A stretch of DNA of 50,999 nucleotides from assembly GCA_045629205.1 (NCBI GenBank), contig JAZQQT010000187.1, positions 1 through 50,999 of the forward strand, in the 5' to 3' direction. This document shows, in pieces, positions 1 to 7,415 of this stretch. A program made the position numbers and the translations under genes. Every line of letters begins with the position of its first letter. Position 1 is the stretch's first letter. Under the pieces are notes generated by a model, which saw only the letters and a list, made by a program, of their open reading frames with translations, had not been told where the DNA came from and did not search any database. This DNA comes from JAZQLP01 sp045629205 (GTDB taxonomy: Bacteria > Bacillota > Clostridia > Oscillospirales > UBA644).

Positions 1-1
1 C

Positions 2-73
2 AACGATTACGTTCAGATACAGATATCAAGTGCAGAGCAGACAATCGAAAGACTTAAAACAAACGAAAACTGA
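2..73 (+). CDS. C-terminal end of an unidentified protein (partial)
   Basis: An open frame enters from the left edge and ends at TGA 71-73. The visible peptide ends in ...SSAEQTIERLKTNEN, a charged helical tail with no family signature I recognise. It lies upstream of pgk but is separated from it by about 190 bases that contain a promoter, so it need not belong to the same transcript. It is not a typical GAPDH C-terminus, the gene most often found before pgk. Confidence 0.45.
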   Translation, partial: NDYVQIQISSAEQTIERLKTNEN

Positions 74-154
74 CCTCCGTCCGGCCGTCTGTTTTAAGAA
101 TCTATTTTTATTTTTAACAAAAAATAAAATATTTTTAAAAAAAATCAATCTGTC

Positions 155-183
155 TTGATTTTTTCACTTGGCGGTTATATTAT
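155..183 (+). promoter_or_regulatory. Sigma-A-type promoter of pgk-tpiA
   Basis: TTGATT (155-160) and TATTAT (178-183) are separated by 17 bases, about 78 bases upstream of the pgk start. The surrounding sequence is very AT-rich. This is a good match to the housekeeping consensus. Confidence 0.6.
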
Positions 184-260
184 GTTATCGTATAAAAATC
201 ATCAAAAGTTCGGTAATACGGCGATTACCGAAAATAAAATCAGCCGGGAATGGTAATTAA

Positions 261-1454
261 ATGAACTACAACAAAAAGACAATCGAAGACATCGAAGTTG
301 CAGGCAAAAAAGTCCTCGTAAGATGCGACTTCAACGTTCCCCTCGACAAAGAGCTCAATATCACTGACGAAACCCGTATCAACGGCGCTCTGCCCACAAT
401 CAAATACCTTGCAGATAACGGCGCAAAGGTTATTCTCTGCTCACATCTCGGCAGACCGAAGAACGGACCCGAAGAAAAATTCTCTCTTAAACCCGTTGCC
501 GCACGCCTTTCCGAGAAACTCGGCAAGCCCGTTGCAATGGCAAAAGACGTTATAGGAGAAGACGCGCAGGCAAAAGTTGACGCGCTCAAAAACGGCGACG
601 TTATGCTTCTCGAAAACGTTCGTTTCCACAAAGAAGAAGAAAAGAACGATCCCGAATTCGCAAAGAAGCTCGCTTCTTTCGCAGAAATTTACGTTAACGA
701 CGCTTTCGGAACGGCTCACAGAGCGCACGCTTCCACAGAAGGCGTTTCCCATTACCTCAGCCCCAGCGTTTGCGGATATCTTATCAAAAAAGAAATTTCC
801 ATCATGGGCGAAGCTCTTGAAAATCCCCAGAGACCTTTCGTTGCCATTCTCGGCGGCGCAAAAGTATCGGACAAAATCGGCGTTATAAACAACCTTCTCG
901 ATAAAGTCGACACACTTATCGTAGGCGGAGGAATGGCATACACATTCTTCAAAGCGCTCGGCAGCGAAATCGGAACTTCACTCTGTGAAGATGACAAGCT
1001 TGAAGTTGCAAAAGAGATCCTCGCAAAAGCAAAAGAAAAGAAAGTCAACTTCCTTCTTCCCGTAGATAACGTTATCGGCAAAGAATACAAAGAAGACACG
1101 CCGTTCATGACCATTTATTCCGATTCTATCCCCGACGGATGGATGGGTCTTGACATAGGAAAGAAAACACAGGAACTTTTCTACAAATCCATTATAGGCG
1201 CAAAAACAGTTGTCTGGAACGGACCTATGGGCGTTTCGGAATGGGAAAATTTTGCAGCGGGAACAACAGCAGTCGCACAGGCAGTTGCAGATTCCGGCGC
1301 TATTTCGATCATCGGCGGCGGAGACTCCGCAGCTGCAGTTGAAAAGCTCGGCTTCGGAGACAAAATGACCCACATCTCAACAGGCGGAGGCGCTTCCCTC
1401 GAATTCCTCCAAGGACTCGAACTTCCCGGCATCGCTTGTCTCGACAACAAATAA
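261..1454 (+). CDS. pgk: Phosphoglycerate kinase
   Basis: Transfers the acyl phosphate of 1,3-bisphosphoglycerate to ADP in cytosolic glycolysis, giving 3-phosphoglycerate and ATP. The 397-residue length is normal for bacterial PGK. Visible signatures are RCDFNVPLD near residue 21 (substrate-binding Asp/Asn), the SHLGRP motif near residue 61, the central LGGAKVSDKI segment and the C-terminal GGGDSAAAV nucleotide-loop region. ATG 261 is taken as the start. It is followed by tpiA after 69 bases with no terminator, so the two are probably co-transcribed from the promoter at 155-183. Confidence 0.98.
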   Translation: MNYNKKTIEDIEVAGKKVLVRCDFNVPLDKELNITDETRINGALPTIKYLADNGAKVILCSHLGRPKNGPEEKFSLKPVAARLSEKLGKPVAMAKDVIGEDAQAKVDALKNGDVMLLENVRFHKEEEKNDPEFAKKLASFAEIYVNDAFGTAHRAHASTEGVSHYLSPSVCGYLIKKEISIMGEALENPQRPFVAILGGAKVSDKIGVINNLLDKVDTLIVGGGMAYTFFKALGSEIGTSLCEDDKLEVAKEILAKAKEKKVNFLLPVDNVIGKEYKEDTPFMTIYSDSIPDGWMGLDIGKKTQELFYKSIIGAKTVVWNGPMGVSEWENFAAGTTAVAQAVADSGAISIIGGGDSAAAVEKLGFGDKMTHISTGGGASLEFLQGLELPGIACLDNK

Positions 1455-1472
1455 TCAAAATAAACATTATTT

Positions 1473-1500
1473 TCGGCGTGGAGATAATTCTTCACGCCGA
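1473..1500 (+). other. Intercistronic stem-loop between pgk and tpiA
   Basis: TCGGCGTG (1473-1480) is perfectly complementary to CACGCCGA (1493-1500) with a 12-base loop. No T-tract follows, so it is more likely an mRNA-stability or processing hairpin than a terminator. Confidence 0.5.
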
Positions 1501-1523
1501 ATCCATAAAGAAAGGCACACACA

Positions 1524-2291
1524 ATGGATAAAGAAAAAAGAAGAGCCGTTATAGCCGGCAACTGGAAAATGAACAAAACACCCTCCGAAGCAGGCGCATT
1601 CATCAAAGAACTGCTTCCCCTTATAAAAGACGCAGAATGCGAAGTTGTCGCATGCGTTCCTTTCACATCGCTTCCCGTCGCCGTTGAAGCGGCAAAAGGC
1701 TCCAACCTCAAAATCGGCGCGCAGAATCTCCATTTTGAAAAATCGGGCGCTTTTACCGGAGAAATCTCGGCAGATATGCTTGTTGACCTCGGTGTTGAAT
1801 ACGTAATCATCGGTCACAGCGAAAGAAGACAGTATTTCAATGAAACAGACGTTACGGTCAACAAAAAAATGCACGCTGCTCTTAACGCTGGATTAAAGCC
1901 CATTCTCTGCGTAGGCGAATACCTCGAACAGAGAGAGCAGGACATTACCGCAGAAGTTGTTTCTTTGCAGACAAAAATCGCCTTTAAGGATATTTCCGCC
2001 GAAGAAGCGAAGAAAGTCATTATCGCATACGAACCCGTCTGGGCAATCGGAACGGGCAAAACCGCGACCGCGGAGCAGGCAGACGAGGTTTGCTGCATTA
2101 TCAGAAGCGTTCTTATTGAGCTTTACGGCATTGATGTCGCAATGGGAATGACCATTCAATACGGCGGTTCCATGAATGCCAAAAACGCTCAGGAACTTCT
2201 TTCGATGTATAACATCGACGGCGGTCTTATCGGCGGCGCTTCCCTCAAATCGGCAGATTTCACAATAATCACCGAAGCAACGAAGCAGTAA
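1524..2291 (+). CDS. tpiA: Triosephosphate isomerase
   Basis: Interconverts dihydroxyacetone phosphate and glyceraldehyde 3-phosphate in the cytosol. The 255-residue TIM barrel shows NWKMNKT near residue 13 (active-site Lys), IIGHSERR near residue 97 (electrophilic His), AYEPVWAIGTG near residue 170 (catalytic Glu and mobile loop) and the phosphate-binding YGGSMN and GGLIGGASL segments near the C-terminus. It is the second gene of the pgk-tpiA unit and is closed by an intrinsic terminator 16 bases after the stop. Confidence 0.98.
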   Translation: MDKEKRRAVIAGNWKMNKTPSEAGAFIKELLPLIKDAECEVVACVPFTSLPVAVEAAKGSNLKIGAQNLHFEKSGAFTGEISADMLVDLGVEYVIIGHSERRQYFNETDVTVNKKMHAALNAGLKPILCVGEYLEQREQDITAEVVSLQTKIAFKDISAEEAKKVIIAYEPVWAIGTGKTATAEQADEVCCIIRSVLIELYGIDVAMGMTIQYGGSMNAKNAQELLSMYNIDGGLIGGASLKSADFTIITEATKQ

Positions 2292-2306
2292 CTTATATAC
2301 GAATTT

Positions 2307-2335
2307 AACGCCCGGATAATCGGGCGTTATTTTTT
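2307..2335 (+). terminator. Intrinsic terminator of pgk-tpiA
   Basis: AACGCCCG (2307-2314) pairs with CGGGCGTT (2321-2328) around a six-base loop. ATTTTTT follows at 2329-2335. This is a textbook Rho-independent terminator directly after tpiA. Confidence 0.9.
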
Positions 2336-2393
2336 AACTTTATTTTGAACTCTCGCCGCTTTCACCGTTTTCGCCGAAAAAGGACGGAAAGTG

Positions 2394-2402
2394 TGGTATA
2401 AT
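2394..2402 (+). promoter_or_regulatory. Extended -10 promoter for the small lipoprotein
   Basis: TGGTATAAT is a perfect extended -10 element (TGnTATAAT). No convincing -35 lies 17 bases upstream, as is common with extended -10 promoters. The predicted start point near 2409 leaves a 27-base leader carrying the ribosome binding site GAAAAGGA. Confidence 0.55.
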
Positions 2403-2435
2403 ATATATATATTAAATATTGAAAAGGACAAACAT

Positions 2436-2906
2436 ATGAAAAATATTATTGCACCTGCGCTTATCCTTATTCTTATTCTGTCGGCGGCAGGCTGCGGAAT
2501 GTCTAAAAAGCTGACCGACGAACAAAAGGCTCTAAAAGGACAATATCCAGAATACTTCGACATAAATCCATCCGGAGGTCTCGATGTTATAGTGTGGCAG
2601 ATGGCGGAAAAATCTTATTCCTTTGCGCTGCTGAAACATTCATCGAAAGAAAGAAACCGCTTCTCCGATGAGTTCCTGAATCTTAAAGGCGTAAACGCGG
2701 AAGATATGAAGACGATTTTATCGGCATATAACATAGATAAAAATAACATTCACGTTATTCCGTGGCAAAATCCCTTCTCAAGTTATCTCCCGGATTACTG
2801 CATCAGGCTCGAGAACGATACGGACGAGACAATGGAACAACATTATCTGGATTATATCGACAGAATAGAAGAAATGCTCGGTATATCCAAATTTCCGACA
2901 CAATAA
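2436..2906 (+). CDS. Small predicted lipoprotein, function unknown
   Basis: A 156-residue protein beginning MKNIIAPALILILILSAAGCG, a type II signal peptide with lipobox SAAGC (lipidated Cys near residue 20). It is predicted to be anchored on the outer face of the membrane. The mature part is mixed alpha/beta by composition, with no motif I recognise. An in-frame ATG at 2391 lies in the promoter and is not used. ATG 2436 follows GAAAAGGA. It appears monocistronic between its own promoter and a strong terminator. The resemblance in style to short Clostridia lipoproteins gives no function. Confidence 0.8.
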   Translation: MKNIIAPALILILILSAAGCGMSKKLTDEQKALKGQYPEYFDINPSGGLDVIVWQMAEKSYSFALLKHSSKERNRFSDEFLNLKGVNAEDMKTILSAYNIDKNNIHVIPWQNPFSSYLPDYCIRLENDTDETMEQHYLDYIDRIEEMLGISKFPTQ

Positions 2907-2930
2907 AAAACTCCCATACAGGCAAAAATA

Positions 2931-2977
2931 AAGGACAAGGTAATCCACCCGGGCAATTATATACCTTGTCCTTTTTT
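2931..2977 (+). terminator. Intrinsic terminator after the lipoprotein gene
   Basis: AAGGACAAGGTA (2931-2942) is complementary over 12 bases to TACCTTGTCCTT (2962-2973), followed by TTTT. It separates the lipoprotein gene from the convergent minus-strand operon ending at 3013. Confidence 0.85.
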
Positions 2978-3012
2978 ATATCCTATATTCTCAAAAGCAA
3001 ACGAAAAGGGAC

Positions 3013-3468
3013 TCAATTCTCGCGTTTGCTTTCTTCTTTTTTTATTATTGCTCTTCCGATCGCTCCGAGAATAAACGGAACGATCCCGATAACAAATAAT
3101 ACGATAAGCAATGAGAAATAATGCGACGAAAAAATCATATGACTTATATCCATATACGATTCATCATATAAACTCATATCAAAGAACAACAACAAATAAT
3201 ATATCCAGCCGAAAAGTATCTGCAGAACGAAATGCACCGTATGAAATCTGATTTTATACAGCCATAAAACCGTCAGCACGGTATCGGCAATAATAACAAA
3301 AATGAGAATCGACAGCGACAGATAATCCGAAGTTATGACTTCATACTGTTTATCAAATAAGCTGTAACCTCTCATTATCAAAACAGAAATCATCATATTA
3401 ATAACAAGCCTGATAATGATGCCGACATTTATACAACGTTTCGCGCCGAGTATTTTTTTATTCATCAT
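3013..3468 (-). CDS. Four-helix integral membrane protein, unknown function
   Basis: A 151-residue protein with four hydrophobic segments (about residues 13-35, 47-67, 75-96 and 118-142) and a basic C-terminal tail. No family is recognised. Its ATG lies inside the 3' end of the PstS-like gene, overlapping it by 11 bases, which strongly suggests translational coupling. An alternative ATG three bases downstream is equally possible. Its position as the last gene of a MerR/PstS-like operon suggests that it works with the binding protein in the membrane, but this is inference. Confidence 0.75.
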   Translation of the reverse strand: MMNKKILGAKRCINVGIIIRLVINMMISVLIMRGYSLFDKQYEVITSDYLSLSILIFVIIADTVLTVLWLYKIRFHTVHFVLQILFGWIYYLLLFFDMSLYDESYMDISHMIFSSHYFSLLIVLFVIGIVPFILGAIGRAIIKKEESKREN

Positions 3469-4522
3469 AAGACAGCTCCCTTATCGGACAGTATCCCGCA
3501 AGAGCGATGATTTGCTGTCCTTCGTCCGTAAGCATATAATCACGCAGTTTTCTGTAAACGCTGTCCTCCGGCTCGTCGCCGCGTATCACGGCGTAATACC
3601 CCGTTGTAAACGGATACGTTCCTTTCATGAAATTATTGTTGTCGGGAGAAATACCGTTGACCTTCAGAACTTTTATATTCGGATTTGTATACAGATTGTT
3701 GATGTAATAATAATATGTATATCCGATTGCCGACGGAAGATTTTCATATTCCGCCACCATTTCCACCAATTCGCCCATAAAAGACGGAATCAATGTAACC
3801 GGAGCTTCCTGCATGGGTTCACCCTGCATGACCAATTCTTCCATGGCTGTCTGACTGCCGGAATTTTTTGAACGCTGAAACGCCCTTATTTCCTCATCCC
3901 TGCCTCCGACCTGTTTCCAGTTGGTGATTTTTCCAGTGTATATATCCCGGATCTGTTCAACCGTCAGACTGTCTACCGGATTATTCTTGTTTGTGATAAA
4001 AACGAAACCGTCCAACGCGACCTGTTCAACTTCAAGGGTGACGTTGTTTTTCCGTGCCGTTTCGTATTCGTCCACAGACGGCGGAGTGGCAAACACAAGT
4101 CCTACCCTTTCAAAATAATTTATGCCTGTCGAAGGAATGTAACTATGCGCGCCGTAAATAAGTCTTTCATAAGCCACGTCGGTCTTGTAATGATGAACTA
4201 AATTTTTGACGGAATTTATTACTTCATATCCACCGTCCTTCGCGTCACAAAACTGTCGTGCGAGCTCTGCCGTTATCGGAATAGTTGCCGTAGAACCGTC
4301 TATTCCTTCAAAATCCTTTGATGAAAGCAGATTTACCGAAGCGATTTTGTGCCAGTTTTCCGGACGGACAAGCATAACGTTGATGTCGGCCGTTTGGTCG
4401 GGTTGTTTACCAACTCCTTTATTTTTTGCCGATATGATCTCGGCTGCCGTTATACCGCAGAAAACAAGTATTGTCATACATAACAGCGCAATAATTATCT
4501 TTGAAACGCTTTTTTTCTTCAT
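3458..4522 (-). CDS. PstS-like periplasmic-binding-protein-fold protein
   Basis: A 354-residue protein with an N-terminal signal peptide or membrane anchor (residues 8-28; the Cys at 22 is not in a good lipobox). The rest resembles the PBP-like phosphate-binding family. It has the conserved DSLTVEQIRDIYTGKITNWKQVGG segment near residues 183-206 (given here only to mark the family), RSKNSGSQTAMEEL for ligand-loop contacts, and GTYPFTTGYY and YMLTDEGQQIIA near the C-terminus. Such proteins bind phosphate outside the membrane. No pstCAB permease or phoU lies in this window, so it may be a sensor or an orphan receptor. Ribosome binding site AAAGGAG precedes ATG 4522. It lies 67 bases downstream of the MerR gene, with no terminator between. 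Confidence 0.85.
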   Translation of the reverse strand: MKKKSVSKIIIALLCMTILVFCGITAAEIISAKNKGVGKQPDQTADINVMLVRPENWHKIASVNLLSSKDFEGIDGSTATIPITAELARQFCDAKDGGYEVINSVKNLVHHYKTDVAYERLIYGAHSYIPSTGINYFERVGLVFATPPSVDEYETARKNNVTLEVEQVALDGFVFITNKNNPVDSLTVEQIRDIYTGKITNWKQVGGRDEEIRAFQRSKNSGSQTAMEELVMQGEPMQEAPVTLIPSFMGELVEMVAEYENLPSAIGYTYYYYINNLYTNPNIKVLKVNGISPDNNNFMKGTYPFTTGYYAVIRGDEPEDSVYRKLRDYMLTDEGQQIIALAGYCPIRELSYDE

Positions 4523-4589
4523 TATTTTTCTCCTTTTAATTTTTGTTGAAAAATATTACAGATGACTCTCACAAAAAATCGAACATACG

Positions 4590-5495
4590 CTAAGCATTGT
4601 CAATGTCAAAGCATATATTTATATTTTCGTTCCGGACTGATTGATATATTGCAGAATCAGGGTTCTTTATTCCTGTCGGCTTTTTGTTTTGTTTTATTAA
4701 AGGTAATATCCATATTATTATCGCAATCAAAACCGCCGAATATGAAATCAAAACCGGGATCTTCTTTGTTCTTGCATTTTTCTCGGTAACGGTTTCAACA
4801 CAAGGACCTATATATTCGCATTCGGGACATTTGAGACTCCGGGTTATATGTGAATGTCTTGTGCGGATATAGTTAATAAAAGTCGGTTTGAAAGTATGAC
4901 CGCATTCAGGACAGGTATATACTATTTTATTATAACAATACAGGGCAAAAAATATTATTCCCGAAACGGCAAGAGGGATATATACCGCCGCTAAAGGCCA
5001 CCATATTCCGGTTTTGATCCAATAGACGATGAATGTAGGTAACGCAACAATAAAGGCAATTGCCGTTCGGGCAGCCGGAATACGTAATTCTTCGATCTGC
5101 TCTTTTATTTTCATCTTTTTCACTGTATCTCCGAGTTTGCATATCGGAATATCATATTTCCCGAGATACTGTTTCAGTTCAGTGATTTTTTCAAGCTTTT
5201 TATTGCATATATCTATTTCGTTTCTGATTTCCGCTTCTGTCTGATTAACAAATATATCTATGATTTTTGCCGAATTGTTTTCTTCAAACAGTCTGACTAT
5301 ATCTTTTACGGACATTCCGATTTCACGCAAATAACAAACAGTTTTGAGCTTTTCGATATCGTCATCGGTATATACTCTTTTCTGTCCGCTTCCTGTTTTC
5401 TTTGCATTAAGCAGTCCGCAGTTATCGTAATACTGCACTGTTCTGACGGTAACGCTGCAGATTTTTGCAGCTTCTCCGGTTGAATATTCAGCCAC
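4590..5495 (-). CDS. Membrane-anchored MerR-family regulator with zinc-ribbon-like cysteines
   Basis: A 301-residue protein. Residues 1-70 form a MerR winged helix-turn-helix (STGEAAKIC, VRTVQYYDNCGLL, YTDDDIEKLKTVCYLREIGMS). Residues 85-125 are a probable dimerisation coiled coil. Residues 140-160 and 165-187 are hydrophobic helices, followed by CPEC pairs at C195/C198 and C223/C226 that could form a zinc ribbon, and a third hydrophobic helix at 246-266. Classical MerR proteins are soluble, so this is an atypical membrane-tethered form. The start is GTG 5495, preceded by GGGGGA. An out-of-frame ATG at 5512 opens only a shadow frame. The stop is TAG. It is probably the first gene of an operon with the PstS-like and four-helix proteins, and it is likely autoregulated. 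Confidence 0.88.
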   Translation of the reverse strand: MAEYSTGEAAKICSVTVRTVQYYDNCGLLNAKKTGSGQKRVYTDDDIEKLKTVCYLREIGMSVKDIVRLFEENNSAKIIDIFVNQTEAEIRNEIDICNKKLEKITELKQYLGKYDIPICKLGDTVKKMKIKEQIEELRIPAARTAIAFIVALPTFIVYWIKTGIWWPLAAVYIPLAVSGIIFFALYCYNKIVYTCPECGHTFKPTFINYIRTRHSHITRSLKCPECEYIGPCVETVTEKNARTKKIPVLISYSAVLIAIIIWILPLIKQNKKPTGIKNPDSAIYQSVRNENINICFDIDNA

Positions 5496-5587
5496 TTTTT
5501 TATTTCCCCCATCCTGCGATGTTTTTTCAGCTTCGGAATCTTCCGCTTTATCTGCTTGAAGTGTGCTTTTTTAACATATCCGCCGTC

Positions 5588-5618
5588 ATTATATCACATG
5601 ACATTACATTACTGTCAA
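5588..5618 (-). promoter_or_regulatory. MerR-type promoter with 19-bp spacer
   Basis: On the minus strand a perfect -35 TTGACA (5613-5618) and a perfect -10 TATAAT (5588-5593) are separated by 19 bases. Overlong 19-20 bp spacers are the hallmark of promoters activated by MerR-family DNA distortion. The spacer is framed by TGACA...TGTCA half-sites, a dyad between the two hexamers as in MerR operators. The MerR-like gene starts 93 bases downstream. Confidence 0.75.
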
Positions 5619-5622
5619 TACG

Positions 5623-5635
5623 TGACGTTACGTCA
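5623..5635. promoter_or_regulatory. Second palindromic site upstream of the MerR-type promoter
   Basis: TGACGTTACGTCA is a perfect 6+1+6 palindrome five bases upstream of the -35. It shares the TGAC/GTCA ends of the dyad within the spacer, so it could be a second binding site for the same regulator. Confidence 0.45.
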
Positions 5636-5685
5636 TCTAAACGGAATTCATAAAAAGTTAAAAAACATCATACGGCTTTTGCAGA

Positions 5686-5734
5686 TAAAAAATCACTCAC
5701 GACCTGATAACTAAGTCGTGAGTGATAATTTTTT
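5686..5734. terminator. Bidirectional intrinsic terminator
   Basis: ATCACTCACGAC (5692-5703) is complementary to GTCGTGAGTGAT (5715-5726). T-runs follow on both strands (AATTTTTT at 5727-5734 on plus; six Ts on minus at 5686-5691). It terminates the minus-strand secreted-protein operon and insulates the MerR promoter region. Confidence 0.85.
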
Positions 5735-5741
5735 CTAAAAC

Positions 5742-6236
5742 TTATGATAAATTGCCGTAAGTATCGCAGGTAAGGCTTATATCTATGTTATTTGTTTCTA
5801 ACACGATCAAACCAAGAAGTTTCCTTTCAAATTTTCCGTATCCGTGAGCAACATTGCCTGAAATGGATGTTGAGCCATCACTGAAAGACCAAATAGATGA
5901 ATTGTTCTCAACCGAGTAAGTAGCATTTGTGCATGTTGAACTTACTCCGGGAATATATGAGAATGTTGCGGTCAAACCATATCGCCAGACAAGGTTTCCG
6001 TTTGAATCTTGACGAGTTACATATTTGGTTCCATCTTTTATTCCGGATGCTTTTGTTGAATTCTTTGTAACTAAAACTATAGAAATACATCCGCCATCGT
6101 CTGTTTTGATGGTTTTTATCTCATTACAATCGAAAACGCAATCTGTTGCAGTGATTTTGGACGAGGCAAATGATGTTGAAGCAAAACAAATAGTTGATAA
6201 AACAAAAACCAAAATAAAAATTAATGTTTTTTTCAT
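5742..6236 (-). CDS. Small secreted protein, unknown function
   Basis: A protein of about 164 residues with a clear signal peptide (MKKTLIFILVFVLSTICFA, cleavage probably after SFA-S). The mature domain is rich in Ser/Thr/Asn with a few Cys, as in small beta-sandwich secreted proteins. No family is recognised. ATG 6236 is preferred because GGAG lies nine bases before it; ATG 6242 (two residues longer) is too close to the site. It ends the PadR-HAAS operon, 17 bases after the HAAS gene, so it may be the controlled product. The sequence is AT-rich compared with the ribosomal and glycolytic genes. Confidence 0.75.
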   Translation of the reverse strand: MKKTLIFILVFVLSTICFASTSFASSKITATDCVFDCNEIKTIKTDDGGCISIVLVTKNSTKASGIKDGTKYVTRQDSNGNLVWRYGLTATFSYIPGVSSTCTNATYSVENNSSIWSFSDGSTSISGNVAHGYGKFERKLLGLIVLETNNIDISLTCDTYGNLS

Positions 6237-6259
6237 GTTCATTTTCTCCTTTTTAGTTA

Positions 6260-6622
6260 TTAATCGGTAATTGTGATGTTAATAGTATTGAAAAGACTTT
6301 CAATATGTGGATACAAAATAATCGCAACAACAATAAAAAGAATAATTAAACCAAGCAATATAATTTTTACTCTCCGAGATTTTTTTACTTTTTTTATTAA
6401 CTCTGTATAATCATTATTTCTGATAAATTCTTTTGCAACAACCTCAGGATAACCGAAAGCTTCACAAAGAGAAATATAACTGACGTCTGAATGATTATTA
6501 ATATATTCATCAATATCGTTTGAAATATCCGAAATAAATGTTTTTTTATTTTTTCCTATTTCTCGAAGACCTTTTTTCAACACATTAATATATTGTTTTT
6601 TGCAGGCAAGAATATTGTTCAT
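6260..6622 (-). CDS. HAAS/DUF1700-like small membrane protein
   Basis: A 120-residue protein. Residues 8-75 form the short helical HAAS-type domain (VLKKGLREIGKNKK..., ...EAFGYPEVVAKEFI) and residues 86-108 a single hydrophobic helix. HAAS proteins are usually encoded directly beside PadR regulators, as here (73 bases downstream of padR). The family is thought to act in membrane signalling with PadR, though the biochemistry is not established. The ribosome binding site is weak; the nearest AGAAAGGA lies about 30 bases upstream of ATG 6622. A stop codon closes the frame shortly above that ATG. Confidence 0.7.
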   Translation of the reverse strand: MNNILACKKQYINVLKKGLREIGKNKKTFISDISNDIDEYINNHSDVSYISLCEAFGYPEVVAKEFIRNNDYTELIKKVKKSRRVKIILLGLIILFIVVAIILYPHIESLFNTINITITD

Positions 6623-6694
6623 ATATGCAGAACTAATTCACGAATGAGTGATATCCTTTCTTTTTTATTTGGGATGAAATTTTAATTTTCCAAA

Positions 6695-7108
6695 TTAAGG
6701 TTTATCTGTTTTTTTTATATCAAAATCTGTATAATTGAGATATTCCGAAATAATTGTATCGGTAACATTAAACAAAGTATAAAACCTATCAATGCAACAA
6801 GCAAGATATTCCTTGCCCAAGTCTTCCAGATGATAATATTTACGAAACCTTTTTTCTCCAACCAATTCCTGCCGACAAGAGATAAGTCCTCTTTCCAACA
6901 TTTTATAAATTGGTCCGTACATTGATCCGTCTTTAATGTTGAACTCACCATTGCTGCGGCTTTGGATTTCTTGTTTTATGTCGTATGCATACATGTCTTT
7001 TTTGACTAGCATTGATAAAATCAACAGCTCAATCATTCCGTAACGGAAACTCTCATCAATTACGTTTGCCCAATTATCAGGCAACTTGCTTTTACACTTG
7101 TTATCCAT
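6695..7108 (-). CDS. PadR-family transcriptional regulator
   Basis: A 137-residue winged-helix repressor. The PadR signature is clear: GMIELLILSMLVKKDMYAYDI (recognition-helix region), the wing region SMYGPIYKMLERGLI and KYYHLEDLGKEYL, then a C-terminal dimerisation helix. An open frame extends to 7195, but the extra codons cover the -35 and -10 of its own promoter (7140-7167), so ATG 7108 is the likely start. PadR proteins usually repress their own and neighbouring promoters until an effector binds. Here the likely targets are its own operon and the divergent gene at 7329. Confidence 0.88.
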   Translation of the reverse strand: MDNKCKSKLPDNWANVIDESFRYGMIELLILSMLVKKDMYAYDIKQEIQSRSNGEFNIKDGSMYGPIYKMLERGLISCRQELVGEKRFRKYYHLEDLGKEYLACCIDRFYTLFNVTDTIISEYLNYTDFDIKKTDKP

Positions 7109-7139
7109 ATCAGAATTACTAATTACCTTTCTAAGTATA

Positions 7140-7167
7140 ATCATATCAAAAAAATATATTTTGTCAA
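7140..7167 (-). promoter_or_regulatory. Promoter of the padR-HAAS-secreted protein operon
   Basis: Minus strand TTGACA (7162-7167) and TATGAT (7140-7145) with a 16-base spacer. The -35 lies in the left arm of the inverted repeat shared with the divergent promoter. Confidence 0.65.
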
Positions 7168-7194
7168 TACTAAAACGAAAATAGTATATTGACA
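7162..7194. promoter_or_regulatory. Inverted repeat joining two divergent -35 boxes (candidate PadR operator)
   Basis: TGTCAATACT (7162-7171) is mirrored by AGTATATTGACA (7183-7194), with two extra bases in the right arm. The core reads ATACT-N11-AGTAT. Each arm contains the -35 TTGACA of one divergent promoter, so one bound dimer could silence both directions. PadR as the ligand is inferred from position. Confidence 0.5.
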
Positions 7195-7217
7195 AACATA
7201 GTATCAGGTGATATTAT
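7189..7217 (+). promoter_or_regulatory. Promoter of the 920-residue secreted protein gene
   Basis: Perfect TTGACA (7189-7194), 17-base spacer and TATTAT (7212-7217). The transcript would have a leader of about 105 bases before ATG 7329. Confidence 0.75.
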
Positions 7218-7249
7218 AAATTATAGTAAAATGACGAAATGAATTTCCA

Positions 7250-7415
7250 TTCATATTACACAAGGTTTTTTGCAGTAATACCATCAAATTACAAAATTTA
7301 TAATTATGACATAAACGGAGGTAAAAAAATGAAACGTAAAGCATTATCACTTGCTATGGCACTGTGTCTTGTTTTTTCGTTATTTAGCTGGTGTTGCCAG
7401 ATTTCGGCGACAGAG
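7250..7415 (+). repeat. Copy A of a duplicated leader plus signal-peptide segment
   Basis: The leader (from ACACAAGGTTTTTTGCAG), ribosome binding site and signal-peptide codons of the gene at 7329 recur at 10924-11090 with an offset of about 3674 bases and only scattered substitutions. Copy A has an intact ATG. Confidence 0.85.

Noticed and set aside
1181..1810. 209-codon minus-strand ORF across pgk-tpiA
   Set aside because: It spans two well-conserved genes on the other strand and the intergenic hairpin; an antisense shadow.
7109..7195. N-terminal extension of PadR
   Set aside because: The extra codons coincide with the -35 and -10 of its own promoter, so they cannot be translated from that transcript.
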